From the NCBI RefSeq assembly GCF_001654965.1, contig NZ_LXEV01000023.1, forward strand, positions 186,001 to 250,000: a stretch of DNA of 64,000 nt, read 5' to 3'. Positions 54,553 to 63,729 of the stretch are shown piece after piece. Position 1 is the stretch's first letter. Each line of letters begins with the position of its first letter. A program made the position numbers and the translations under genes. The notes beneath the pieces were generated by a model, which was not told the origin of the DNA, did not search any database, and worked only from the letters and a program-made list of their open reading frames with translations. The stretch is from Proteus hauseri ATCC 700826. Lineage in GTDB: Bacteria > Pseudomonadota > Gammaproteobacteria > Enterobacterales > Enterobacteriaceae.

Positions 54553-57095
54553 GATTGCTCCTCCTCTGTTACCATTTTGATATCAATTCGTTCATCTAAA
54601 CGCGCTGGGCGATGTTGAAAACGCTCTTTTACCATTTGAACAGTCGGATCAGGCATTGGGTTGTTAATAAAGTGAGCAAAACGTTTCAATGCATTAGGTG
54701 AATCAACCGTTTCTTTCCATTCACAAGCAACCCGCTCTTGTAAGGATTTTAGCTCTTTCTCGAGTTGTGTATTTAAACCCAATTTGTCGTGAATAATGAC
54801 ATCACGTAAATATTCAATACCACCTTCTAAGTTTTCTAACCAAACAGAAGTGCGTTGTAATTTATCGGCTGTACGAATATAAAACATCAAAAAGCGGTCG
54901 ATATAATGAACTAGCGTTTCTTCATCAAGATCAGCTGCAAATAGATCACCATGACGAGGTTTCATACCACCATTACCGCCGAAATAGAGGTTCCAACCTT
55001 TATCTGTGGCAATGATACCGACATCTTTTCCTTGTGCTTCAGAACATTCCCGAGTACAGCCTGAAACACCAAATTTTATTTTGTGAGGCGCTCTTATACC
55101 TTTGTAGCGATGCTCTAAAGCAACACCTAAGCCGATACTATCGCCAACCCCAAAACGGCACCAACTGCTACCTACACAGGTTTTTACCATGCGTAATGCT
55201 TTGGCATAGGCATGTCCCGTTTCAAATCCCGCAGCAATTAGTTTTTGCCAAATCGCAGGTAGATCTTGTTTATGAGCACCAAACATAGCCATACGTTGTG
55301 AGCCCGTGATTTTGGTGTAAAGATTGTATTCTTGTGCAATTTGGCCAATGGCGATAATACCAGCGGGTGTAATTTCGCCCCCTAGAGAGCGAGGAATAAT
55401 GGAATAAGTTCCATCTTTTTGCATATTGGCAAGGAAGTTGTCATTCGTATCTTGTAGGGGAACAAGGTCATCACGTAAAATATAGTCATTCCAGCAAGAT
55501 GCTAACAAAGAGCCGACTGTTGGTTTACAAACTTCGCAACCATAACCTTGCCCATGCTTTTCTAATAATTCATCAAAGCTTTTCAGCCCTTCAACACGGA
55601 TAAGATGATAGAGTTCTTGACGAGAATAGTGAAAATGCTCACAAAGATGATGATTAACTTCAATACCTTGCTTGGCTAATTCAGCATTTAATACTTGTGT
55701 AATAAGAGGAATGCAACCACCACAACCTGTGCCCGCTTTCGTTTCTGATTTAATGGCTGCAACAGTGTGGCATCCATGTTCAATAGCTTGAATAATGTCG
55801 CCTTTGGTTACATCAAAACAAGAGCAAATTTGAGCACTTTCCGGTAGAGAATCAACACCTATCGCGGGCTTACTCCCAGCATGAGCCGGTAAAATTAAGG
55901 TGTCAGGATGATCAGGCAATTCGATACTATTTAACGATAATTGCAACAGGTTGCCATAGTCTTCGGTATCACCGACCAACACAGCGCCTAATAAGTATTT
56001 GTTATCCTCACTCACAATCAGGCGTTTATAAATTTCTTTACCTTCATCTAAATAAATATAACTGCGGCACCCTGCTTGACGACCATGAGCATCACCAATC
56101 CCCCCCACATCAACGCCCAATAATTTCAATTTCGCACTTAAATCAGCACCTTGGAACTTTGTGTTATGACCTAGCAGATGATCAACGGCAACTTGCGCCA
56201 TCTTATAACCGGGTGCAACTAAACCAAAAGTTTTATTGTGCCACGAAGCACATTCACCTATCGCATAGATGTCAGGATCTGAAGTCTGGCAGTAATCATT
56301 TATGGTGATGCCCCCTCTTGGGGCAATATCTAAACGGCATTGGCGAGCGAGTTTATCTTTCGGCCGAATACCTGTAGAGAAAACAATAAAATCGACTTCA
56401 AGGGAGGAGCCATCAGCAAATTGTAACGTTTTACGTGCTTGTGTGCCCGTTGATAAGATTTCTTGGGTGTTTTTAGCTGTGTGAACTTTTACTCCCATTC
56501 GTTCTATTTTTCGTTTAAGTTGCTCACCACCTAATGTATCTAACTGTTCGGCCATTAAAGTAGGAGCAAACTCAATAACATGGGTTTCAACGCCTAAACT
56601 TTTTAATGCGCCAGCCGCTTCTAACCCTAATAGCCCGCCGCCTATCACCGCACCTTTACGGCTGATACGCGCACAGGATTCAATTGCATTAAGATCTTCA
56701 ATAGTCCGATAAACAAAACAATCTGGTGAGTTATTGCCTTTAATGGTGGGGATCCACGGATAAGAGCCTGTTGCCATGACTAATTTATCATAGCTAACAC
56801 AACGCCCCGTATTAGTATGAACAAGCTTCTCTTCACGATTGATAGTGATAACACGCTCACCTATCAATACTTCGACCTGATGCTTTTCATAATATCCCTC
56901 TTTTACTAAAGAGAGTTCTTCGGCCGTATGATGAGAAAAATAAGAGGAGAGATGAACCCTATCATAAGCAACTCGCGGTTCTTCGCAAAAAACAACGATG
57001 TGATATTCTTCACTTCCACCTTTATCAATTAGCTCTTCGATATAACGATGGCCAACCATTCCGTTACCGATAACCGCGAGTGTTTTCTTGCTCAT
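54549..57095 (-). CDS. nirB: NADH-dependent nitrite reductase large subunit
   Basis: This 848-residue cytoplasmic enzyme reduces nitrite to ammonia using NADH. In order it has an N-terminal FAD domain (AVIGNGMVGHRYIEELID), an NAD domain (GGGLLGLEAAGALKSLGVE), a Cys-rich BFD-type [2Fe-2S] domain (ICSCFDVTKGDII with GTGCGGCIPL), and a sirohaem/4Fe-4S domain (GVSGCTRECSEAQGKDVG). Length is normal. nirC, the nitrite channel gene normally after nirD in E. coli, is missing here. An FNR box lies 60 bases upstream. Confidence 0.95.
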   Translation of the reverse strand: MSKKTLAVIGNGMVGHRYIEELIDKGGSEEYHIVVFCEEPRVAYDRVHLSSYFSHHTAEELSLVKEGYYEKHQVEVLIGERVITINREEKLVHTNTGRCVSYDKLVMATGSYPWIPTIKGNNSPDCFVYRTIEDLNAIESCARISRKGAVIGGGLLGLEAAGALKSLGVETHVIEFAPTLMAEQLDTLGGEQLKRKIERMGVKVHTAKNTQEILSTGTQARKTLQFADGSSLEVDFIVFSTGIRPKDKLARQCRLDIAPRGGITINDYCQTSDPDIYAIGECASWHNKTFGLVAPGYKMAQVAVDHLLGHNTKFQGADLSAKLKLLGVDVGGIGDAHGRQAGCRSYIYLDEGKEIYKRLIVSEDNKYLLGAVLVGDTEDYGNLLQLSLNSIELPDHPDTLILPAHAGSKPAIGVDSLPESAQICSCFDVTKGDIIQAIEHGCHTVAAIKSETKAGTGCGGCIPLITQVLNAELAKQGIEVNHHLCEHFHYSRQELYHLIRVEGLKSFDELLEKHGQGYGCEVCKPTVGSLLASCWNDYILRDDLVPLQDTNDNFLANMQKDGTYSIIPRSLGGEITPAGIIAIGQIAQEYNLYTKITGSQRMAMFGAHKQDLPAIWQKLIAAGFETGHAYAKALRMVKTCVGSSWCRFGVGDSIGLGVALEHRYKGIRAPHKIKFGVSGCTRECSEAQGKDVGIIATDKGWNLYFGGNGGMKPRHGDLFAADLDEETLVHYIDRFLMFYIRTADKLQRTSVWLENLEGGIEYLRDVIIHDKLGLNTQLEKELKSLQERVACEWKETVDSPNALKRFAHFINNPMPDPTVQMVKERFQHRPARLDERIDIKMVTEEEQS

Positions 57096-57153
57096 TTTCG
57101 CCTCAAATTTAAAGATATCTAAAGCTAAAATACGAGCCTACTCATAAGATATA

Positions 57154-57167
57154 TTGATGGATATCAA
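57154..57167. promoter_or_regulatory. FNR box upstream of nirB
   Basis: TTGATGGATATCAA is an exact match to the FNR consensus TTGAT-N4-ATCAA. If it sits at -41.5 as in E. coli, the nirB transcript starts near 57119. The divergent ABC transporter gene could also be affected. Confidence 0.88.
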
Positions 57168-57223
57168 ATGCAGCTTAATCAATTCAGCTACTACAACTTA
57201 ATAGTCAATTAGCATTAAAAAAA

Positions 57224-57239
57224 TACCACCAAAGTAGTA
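57224..57239. promoter_or_regulatory. Possible NarL/NarP 7-2-7 site
   Basis: TACCACC and AGTAGTA are heptamers in inverted order separated by AA, a loose match to the NarL/NarP 7-2-7 pattern. It is 71 bases from the FNR box centre, further than in E. coli nirB, so its role is doubtful. Confidence 0.3.
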
Positions 57240-57303
57240 TCTGACTTTCTTTTTTTCCTAATAATTATTCCTCAACTATTATGAATAATGTTCTCTTATA
57301 CCT

Positions 57304-57324
57304 TTACGTTATATATAAGCGTAA
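57304..57324. promoter_or_regulatory. Near-palindrome ahead of the ABC transporter genes
   Basis: TTACG at 57304-57308 and CGTAA at 57320-57324 flank an AT core (TTATATATAAG), about 110-130 bases ahead of the binding-protein gene. It may be an operator. No known regulator consensus matches it. Confidence 0.35.
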
Positions 57325-57432
57325 TTAAAACTTTGCGAATTAATCACGTTTTACCTAAGTTGACTTCACAAAGTAATAACTAAGAAGTTATTCGCATAAC
57401 GATTTTAGCTATACCGTCTCAGGGAGTGTCTT

Positions 57433-58998
57433 ATGAAAGCAAAATTACTGTCGCTATTGGTTGTTGGTGCACTTTCAGCACCTGCGTTTGCAGCAACACC
57501 CGCAAATACATTAATTGTTGTACAAGGGTTAGATGATCTTGTCAGTCTTGATCCCGCAGAAAGTAACGAGCTTTCGAGTATTCAAACGATACCCAGCTTA
57601 TATCAGCGTATTGTGCAACCCAATCGTGATAACCCTGAAATAAATGAACCTATTTTAGTTGAAAGCTGGCAAGCAAATCCGCAACAGAAATCTATCGTGT
57701 TTAAAATAAAGCCGGAGGCGAAATTTGCTTCGGGTAATCCTGTGCGTCCTGAGGATATTTTATTCTCTTACCAGCGTGCAATTACCATGAATAAATCACC
57801 TGCATTTATTTTAAATGTATTAGGTTGGAAGGCAGATAATATTGCTTCGCAACTTAAAAAAATCAGTGATAACGAATTTGAAGTACGTTGGACAGCAGAT
57901 GTTAGCCCTGATGTAGTGTTAAATATCCTCTCTACTCCGATAGCTTCTATCGTTGATGAAAAACTTATTGCTGCACATATCAAAAATAATGATTTTGGTA
58001 ATAGTTGGCTGAAAATGCATTCAGCTGGCAGTGGCGCTTATAAAATGCGCGCTTATCAACCACGCCAAGCTATTGTATTAGAAGCAAATCCACTTTCACC
58101 AACGGGTGCACCTAAAACAGCCAATATCATTATTAAAAATGTGCCTGATCCGGCATCAAGACGTTTATTAATAGAAAAAGGTGATGCTGATATTGCACGT
58201 GATTTAGGCACTGACCAAACCGCAGCATTAGCGGGTAAAGCGGGGATCCAAATTGTTAATATCCCTTCAGCTGAACAAGTTTATATGGCGTTTAATACTG
58301 CTAGCGGCAATTCGGTCTTAAATCAACCCGCATTTTGGCAGGCAGCACGTTATCTTGTCGATTATAAAGGTATTACCGAAGATTTAATGCGTGGACAATA
58401 TTTTATCCACCAAAGTTTTTTACCTGTCGGTTTACCGGGCGCATTAGAAGATAATCCTTTTACTTTTGATCCTGAAAAAGCAAAAGCAATTTTGGCGCAA
58501 GCCGGAATTACAAACGCTCGCTTTACCTTAGATGTTGAAAATAAAGTGCCTTATATTACGGTGGCGCAATCTATACAGGCAAGTTTTGCTCAAGCTGGCG
58601 TACAGGTTGATTTGTTACCTGCCGCGGGTAGCCAAGTTTATACTCGTGTTCGTGCTAAACAGCATCAAGCCGCGATCCGTTTTTGGATCCCAGATTATTT
58701 TGATGCGCATTCAAACGCGAGTGCCTTTGCTTATAACGATGGGCAATCCAATACTGTTGCTTGGTTAAATGGCTGGCAAATTCCTGAATTAAGCAAACAG
58801 ACGCTGGCTGCATTAAATGAAGCAGATAAAACTAAGCGCCAGAATTTATACACTGAAATGCAAAAAGAACTACAACGCAGCTCACCTTATGTGTTTATTG
58901 ACCAAGGTAAAAACCAGATTGTTTTACGTGATAACATAAAAGGCTACGCTCAAGGTCTTAATGCAGATATGGTCTATTATGACAAAGTAACTAAATAA
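57433..58998 (+). CDS. Periplasmic binding protein of a peptide/nickel-type ABC transporter
   Basis: This 521-residue family 5 binding protein has a signal peptide (MKAKLLSLLVVGALSAPAFA). It shows DDLVSLDPAESNELSS near the mature start and the family region FKIKPEAKFASGNPVRPEDI. Length and order fit DppA, NikA or metallophore-binding proteins equally. It heads a five-gene transporter set on the plus strand, divergent from nirB. A leaky terminator follows it. The ligand is not predictable; nickel, a metal-opine chelate or dipeptides are all possible. Confidence 0.88.
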   Translation: MKAKLLSLLVVGALSAPAFAATPANTLIVVQGLDDLVSLDPAESNELSSIQTIPSLYQRIVQPNRDNPEINEPILVESWQANPQQKSIVFKIKPEAKFASGNPVRPEDILFSYQRAITMNKSPAFILNVLGWKADNIASQLKKISDNEFEVRWTADVSPDVVLNILSTPIASIVDEKLIAAHIKNNDFGNSWLKMHSAGSGAYKMRAYQPRQAIVLEANPLSPTGAPKTANIIIKNVPDPASRRLLIEKGDADIARDLGTDQTAALAGKAGIQIVNIPSAEQVYMAFNTASGNSVLNQPAFWQAARYLVDYKGITEDLMRGQYFIHQSFLPVGLPGALEDNPFTFDPEKAKAILAQAGITNARFTLDVENKVPYITVAQSIQASFAQAGVQVDLLPAAGSQVYTRVRAKQHQAAIRFWIPDYFDAHSNASAFAYNDGQSNTVAWLNGWQIPELSKQTLAALNEADKTKRQNLYTEMQKELQRSSPYVFIDQGKNQIVLRDNIKGYAQGLNADMVYYDKVTK

Positions 58999-59009
58999 TA
59001 TTTTCTCAG

Positions 59010-59046
59010 CCACTCGTTATAGTGATATTTCGAGTGGTTATTTTTG
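59010..59046 (+). terminator. Intercistronic hairpin after the binding-protein gene
   Basis: CCACTCG at 59010-59016 pairs with CGAGTGG at 59031-59037, and TTATTTTTG follows. It lies between the binding-protein gene and the permeases and probably reduces read-through. Confidence 0.75.
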
Positions 59047-59081
59047 TCATTTATTCTGTTATTTAATTAGGCTATTGCTGT

Positions 59082-60125
59082 ATGAATACTGCTATTGCTT
59101 TACCTTCTCGCCTAAAAAGCCAGTTGATAACCTTTGCTCAAGGATTATTAACTCTGATACTAACCCTATTAGGGTTACTTATCATCACCTTTACCCTTTC
59201 GTCATTTTCTCCTGTTGATCCTGTGCTGCAAATTGTTGGCGATCACGCCAGTATCGAGACATACAATCAGGTAAAACACGAATTAGGGTTAGACTTACCG
59301 ATTTACAGCCAATTTTTTCATTATGTTGCCGCATTATTAGAGGGGCAGTTAGGAACAGCAACCTCAACTGGACAACCGGTTATCGACGATCTATTGACCA
59401 CATTTCCAGCGACGCTTGAATTAGCCACGGTAGCTTTGCTTATTGGGGCGAGTTTAGGCATTTTATTTGGTGTGTTGTGCGCGCGTTTTGTCGGTACTCC
59501 ACTCGATTTCATCTTACGTATTTTTACGTTATTAGGCAGTTCAGTTCCTGTATTTTGGTTAGGTCTTATTTTACTACTTATTTTTTATGCCACACTACAG
59601 TGGACAGCCGGCCCCGGTCGATTAGATGATATTTATCAGTTCACTATCGAGCCTGTAACTGGATTTGCATTAATAGATACTTTGCTTGCGGGCGATAAAG
59701 ATGCTTTTTTTAATGCTATCTCACACCTTATTTTACCTGTTTCTTTGCTTGCCTATTTTGCATTAGCTTCTATTACGCGATTAACTCGATCTGCCTGTCT
59801 AAATGAGATGGATAAAGAGTATGTCACTTTAGCTAGAGCAAAAGGTGTGAGTGAATTACGTATTCTTTTTACTCATGTTTTACCTAATATCCGCGGGGTA
59901 TTAATGACTATTATTGCCCTTTCTTACACTAGCATGCTAGAAGGTGCGGTATTAACAGAAACAGTATTTTCTTGGCCGGGTATTGGTCGATATCTCACAA
60001 CAGCGCTATTTGCTGGCGATGCTACTGCGATTATGGGTGGAACATTGGTGATCGGGCTTTGCTTTGTTTTTATTAATAATATGACGGATATGCTTATTCG
60101 TTTAACTGATCCGAGGCTTCGCTAA
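59082..60125 (+). CDS. ABC transporter permease (DppB/NikB type)
   Basis: This 347-residue membrane subunit has about six helices. It holds the permease EAA loop (LARAKGVSELRILFTHVLPN) and the SSFSPVDPVLQIVGDHAS stretch typical of DppB/NikB. It is longer than usual by about 20-30 residues because of a central loop (QFTIEPVTGFALIDTLLAGD). Its stop overlaps the next ATG (TAATG). Confidence 0.88.
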   Translation: MNTAIALPSRLKSQLITFAQGLLTLILTLLGLLIITFTLSSFSPVDPVLQIVGDHASIETYNQVKHELGLDLPIYSQFFHYVAALLEGQLGTATSTGQPVIDDLLTTFPATLELATVALLIGASLGILFGVLCARFVGTPLDFILRIFTLLGSSVPVFWLGLILLLIFYATLQWTAGPGRLDDIYQFTIEPVTGFALIDTLLAGDKDAFFNAISHLILPVSLLAYFALASITRLTRSACLNEMDKEYVTLARAKGVSELRILFTHVLPNIRGVLMTIIALSYTSMLEGAVLTETVFSWPGIGRYLTTALFAGDATAIMGGTLVIGLCFVFINNMTDMLIRLTDPRLR

Positions 60126-60955
60126 TGTTAACTCGATTTCTAACTAAAATAGCGCGATCTCCTTCAGCCTTAATCGGTTTATTACTGCTGATTTTATTAT
60201 TTGCTATTGCATTATTTGCACCTTGGTTGGCACCACAAGATCCCAATTGGCAAAATGCAGCTCAGCGATTACTTGCTCCTAATGCTCAACATTGGTTGGG
60301 CACTGATAACTATGGTCGCGATATTCTTTCTCGTGTGATTTACGGTACTCGTCCTATGTTAGGTCTAGTGGGACTTGTTGCGCTTATCACCCTACCATTG
60401 GGTTTATTGATTGGTATTTTGTCTGGTTATTATGGTGGTTGGACAGAACGTATTTTGATGCGTTTTACCGATATTGTAATGTCGATGCCCTCGCTTATTT
60501 TAGCGTTTGCTTTTGTCGCAATGCTTGGCCCAGGTCTGCTTAATGGCGCGCTTGCTTTAGCACTTACGGCATGGCCGGCTTATGCCAGACAAGCGCGCAG
60601 TGAAATTCAACACTTGCGCAATAGTGATTATTTAGCCGCTGCTGAAATGATGGGAATTAAGGGTTTTCGGTTACTTTGGGGGCACATATTACCCCTATGC
60701 CTTCCTTCGGCAATAGTCCGTTTGGCGTTAAATCTTGCGGTTATTATTCTTGCGGCGGCTGGATTAGGTTTTCTTGGGTTAGGCGCTCGCCCGCCTATGG
60801 CTGAATGGGGAGCCATGATTGCAGAAGGTATGCCGGTTATTTTTGATCAATGGTGGGTTGCTGCAATCCCCGGCGCGGCGATTTTAATCAGTAGCCTTGC
60901 TTTTAATCTGTTGGGTGATGGCTTACGTGATTTATTAGGAGATGCTAATGAGTAA
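60125..60955 (+). CDS. ABC transporter permease (DppC/NikC type)
   Basis: This 276-residue membrane subunit resembles DppC/NikC: LAPNAQHWLGTDNYGRDILS, the EAA loop AAEMMGIKGFRLLWGHILPL and GLGFLGLGARPPMAEWGAMI. It pairs with the permease encoded before it. The start ATG overlaps the previous stop, and its end overlaps the first ATPase gene by eight bases. Confidence 0.9.
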   Translation: MLTRFLTKIARSPSALIGLLLLILLFAIALFAPWLAPQDPNWQNAAQRLLAPNAQHWLGTDNYGRDILSRVIYGTRPMLGLVGLVALITLPLGLLIGILSGYYGGWTERILMRFTDIVMSMPSLILAFAFVAMLGPGLLNGALALALTAWPAYARQARSEIQHLRNSDYLAAAEMMGIKGFRLLWGHILPLCLPSAIVRLALNLAVIILAAAGLGFLGLGARPPMAEWGAMIAEGMPVIFDQWWVAAIPGAAILISSLAFNLLGDGLRDLLGDANE

Positions 60956-61784
60956 TACGCCTTTAATTGAGGTAGACAAACTCTGTATTGATTATCCAAG
61001 CGCAAGAGTGGTAAATAATGTTTCATTTTCATTAGGGCAAGAACGCTTAGCTCTTGTTGGTGAATCTGGCTCAGGAAAATCAATGACAGCACGATCCCTA
61101 ATGGGATTAGTGCGCAAACCGGGAAAAGTTAGCGCAAATAAATTAATGTTAGCAGGTGAGAATTTACTGAATTATTCTCCTCGACAATGGAATAACGTGC
61201 GCGGCAAAACAATCTCAATGATATTGCAAGATCCTCGTTACGCACTTAATCCTGTAAAAACCATCTATCAGCAAATCGATGAATCAGTCAAACTACATCA
61301 AACGCTCTCTCATCAAGATAGACATCAATTAATCATCGAAACACTGTTAGCGGTGGGATTACCTGAGCAAAATATTTATCGTTATCCGGGTGAATTATCG
61401 GGCGGTATGGGACAACGAGCGATGATTGCTATCGCGCTAATTAATAATCCCACCATTTTGATTGCTGATGAACCGACTTCAGCGCTAGATGCACAGTTAC
61501 GCCACCAAATTCTTGAATTAATCATTACACAGTGCGAACAACGTAAAATGGGATTGTTGTTAATCAGCCATGATTTACCGCTGGTATCAGAATATTGCGA
61601 ACGCGTAATGGTGATGTATCAAGGTGAGCAAGTTGATGAACTCAGCGCAAAAACATTACCAGAAGCAACGCATCCCTACACGCGTACACTCTGGACATGC
61701 AGACCCAGTGCAAAAACCTATGGTACTGAGTTACCTGTATTAGATAGAACGCTTAATTTCAAGGGGCTCTATCATGCTGATTGA
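60948..61784 (+). CDS. ABC transporter ATPase (DppD/NikD type)
   Basis: This 278-residue ATPase has Walker [10 protein letters not shown], the signature LSGGMGQRAM and Walker B ILIADEPTSALD. An ATG six bases upstream is open, but the AGGAG at 60937 fits the ATG at 60948 better. It lacks the long Cys-bearing C-terminal extension seen in OppD. It overlaps its neighbours on both sides. Confidence 0.9.
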   Translation: MSNTPLIEVDKLCIDYPSARVVNNVSFSLGQERLALVGESGSGKSMTARSLMGLVRKPGKVSANKLMLAGENLLNYSPRQWNNVRGKTISMILQDPRYALNPVKTIYQQIDESVKLHQTLSHQDRHQLIIETLLAVGLPEQNIYRYPGELSGGMGQRAMIAIALINNPTILIADEPTSALDAQLRHQILELIITQCEQRKMGLLLISHDLPLVSEYCERVMVMYQGEQVDELSAKTLPEATHPYTRTLWTCRPSAKTYGTELPVLDRTLNFKGLYHAD

Positions 61785-62493
61785 TATTCATAACTTACAG
61801 ATCCGCTTTGAACAGGGAAGACAAATTAAGCAAGTTGTTAATAATATTAATTTGCAAGTAAAACAAGGTGAAACTTTTAGCCTTATTGGCCGCTCTGGTT
61901 GTGGTAAATCAACGGTTTTACGGGTTATTGCTGGGCTATTGCGCCAATGGCAAGGGGACATATCGCTATTAGGGCAATCTATTCAGCCTCACCAACGTTT
62001 TCAGGGTAGATTACGACGTAATGTGCAAATGGTGTTTCAAGATCCTTATGCTTCGTTGCATCCACAACATCGTATTGAACGCGCATTTTCAGAGCCATTA
62101 AAAATCCATCAAATTCCATTTGATCATTCAACAATTAGTCATGCATTAGAGCAAGTTGGTTTGCCAGCAGATATCGTTAGTCGTTATCCACATCAACTTT
62201 CTGGTGGTCAACGTCAACGCGTTGCAATAGCAAGGGCTTTATTATTGCAGCCGCAATTATTGTTACTGGATGAGCCAACATCGGCGTTGGATATGTCTGT
62301 TCAAGCAGAAATACTCAATCTGCTTAATGAACTAAAAAAACAGCATAATATGACCTATTTACTCGTAAGCCATGATGCTGATGTTATTGCTCATATGTCT
62401 GATAGAGCCGCATTAATGGAGAATGGTGAATTAACACGACATTATGATAGAGAGGCGTTGTCACAAGGGATCCATCGCCTTGATAGTCATTAA
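61774..62493 (+). CDS. ABC transporter ATPase (DppF/NikE type)
   Basis: This 239-residue ATPase has Walker A GRSGCGKST, the signature LSGGQRQRV and Walker B LLLLDEPTSALD. AAGGGG precedes the ATG, which lies inside the end of the previous gene. It is the last gene of the transporter set and is followed by a terminator. The short length matches NikE-like proteins better than OppF. Confidence 0.9.
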   Translation: MLIDIHNLQIRFEQGRQIKQVVNNINLQVKQGETFSLIGRSGCGKSTVLRVIAGLLRQWQGDISLLGQSIQPHQRFQGRLRRNVQMVFQDPYASLHPQHRIERAFSEPLKIHQIPFDHSTISHALEQVGLPADIVSRYPHQLSGGQRQRVAIARALLLQPQLLLLDEPTSALDMSVQAEILNLLNELKKQHNMTYLLVSHDADVIAHMSDRAALMENGELTRHYDREALSQGIHRLDSH

Positions 62494-62517
62494 AGAAAAG
62501 TAAATAAAAGAAAAAAC

Positions 62518-62553
62518 AAGAGCAGTATGGGTGGGATTTATACTGCTCTTTTT
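62518..62553. terminator. Terminator between the ABC transporter and ychE
   Basis: AAGAGCAGTAT at 62518-62528 pairs with ATACTGCTCTT at 62540-62550, and TTT follows on the plus strand. A-rich sequence on its left makes it able to stop both convergent transcripts. Confidence 0.88.
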
Positions 62554-62571
62554 AATGCAACTACACTGTGT

Positions 62572-63216
62572 TTAGACTAATAATCCCGGAAAAATAGAAC
62601 GTAAACCGGTAACAATAAATTCAATACCTAAAGACATTAATAATAAGCCCATTATACGAGTCACTACGTTAATGCCCGTTTGTCCTAAATATTTTACTAA
62701 TAACGTCGCACTGCGGAAAAGTAACCAACAACAGAATGCGAAAAAAATACTGGTTGCGGCTAATCCTAAAAAGTTAGTAAAACCTTCCCAGCGAGAGCTC
62801 CAAACAATACAAGAACTAATAGCCCCAGGCCCCGCCATCAAGGGTAATGCTAGAGGAACAACAGCAACACTACTACGCACCGCTGATTCATTCCGTTCTT
62901 GATTATTTTGTTTATCTTCTCCTAAACGCCCATTAATCATAGTCATTGCGATAGTAACAATGAGCATTCCTCCTGCTATCCTAAATGAATCGATAGAAAT
63001 ACCAAAAATATTCAGGATAGAGTCCCCGACTAAAAGAGAGGTAACTAAAATGATGGCAACGGAGCCATTTGCAATCAAATTAGTTTTATTACGTCCTGCA
63101 TCAGTTTGATAACTTGTCATACTAATAAAGACAGGCAAGATCCCAACTGGGTTTACAATAGCAAAAAGACCAACAAAAAATTTTATATAACCGGATAAAT
63201 CCAGCAGTGACCCCAT
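62572..63216 (-). CDS. ychE: MarC-family inner membrane protein YchE
   Basis: This 214-residue membrane protein has about six helices: YIKFFVGLFAIVNPVGILPV at the N-terminus, then SVAVVPLALPLMAGPGAISS in the middle. It matches the MarC/UPF0056 family, and its length and its position divergent from adhE are those of E. coli YchE. Function is unknown. The E. coli neighbour oppA is here 10 kb away. Confidence 0.9.
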   Translation of the reverse strand: MGSLLDLSGYIKFFVGLFAIVNPVGILPVFISMTSYQTDAGRNKTNLIANGSVAIILVTSLLVGDSILNIFGISIDSFRIAGGMLIVTIAMTMINGRLGEDKQNNQERNESAVRSSVAVVPLALPLMAGPGAISSCIVWSSRWEGFTNFLGLAATSIFFAFCCWLLFRSATLLVKYLGQTGINVVTRIMGLLLMSLGIEFIVTGLRSIFPGLLV

Positions 63217-63429
63217 GAAAAGCCCCTTCTTGGCTAATAAACATGCGAATTATTCTACTCACGATAAAATAACTACAAAAATGCGCGTTACTTTAAATCA
63301 ATAAACCAGTTAATTCTATTAGTTAACAAGTTTTTACCTAAGATTTTCTCTGGTAAACAGATCTCATTGTAGTGATTTAATTTTATATTCAAATAAAGCT
63401 TACTACAAAAAAATAGTTTAACTTTATAA

Positions 63430-63448
63430 GAAAATGATAATCATTATC
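63430..63448. promoter_or_regulatory. Fur box between ychE and adhE
   Basis: GAAAATGATAATCATTATC matches the 19-base Fur consensus at 18 positions. It is 214 bases from the ychE start and 282 from the adhE start, so either promoter may be the target. Confidence 0.8.
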
Positions 63449-63486
63449 ATAAAAAGCCCTGCTGAAAGGTGTCAGCTTGTGTTTTT

Positions 63487-63502
63487 TGTGACTTAAATCA
63501 CG
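63487..63502. promoter_or_regulatory. CRP-like site upstream of adhE
   Basis: TGTGACTTAAATCACG agrees with the CRP consensus TGTGA-N6-TCACA except for the last base. It lies about 230 bases ahead of the adhE ATG. Confidence 0.6.
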
Positions 63503-63593
63503 TTAATTAATTAGAAAGATGGTAAGCTGTTATCAATAGGAAAAAGAAATCCAATTTGAAAATATATTTGCGTTGGTTATTGTTTTTTCTGAG

Positions 63594-63703
63594 CTTTTTA
63601 AGCAAATTAGGGCGGCTAATTATTATTACATAAATAAGTACATTGCCCCTTATCTGGGCTATTCTTATTAGTGTTGATTTAAACAGCTAATTTGCTTAAA
63701 AAG
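63594..63703 (+). repeat. Long-range inverted repeat in the adhE leader
   Basis: CTTTTTAAGCAAATTAG at 63594-63610 and CTAATTTGCTTAAAAAG at 63687-63703 are perfectly complementary over 17 bases with 76 bases between. The right arm ends 17 bases before the AGGAG ribosome site of adhE. In an mRNA it would make a long double helix, the kind of structure that RNase III cuts. Confidence 0.85.
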
Positions 63704-63729
63704 TTTAACATTTTATCAGGAGTCTCTTT

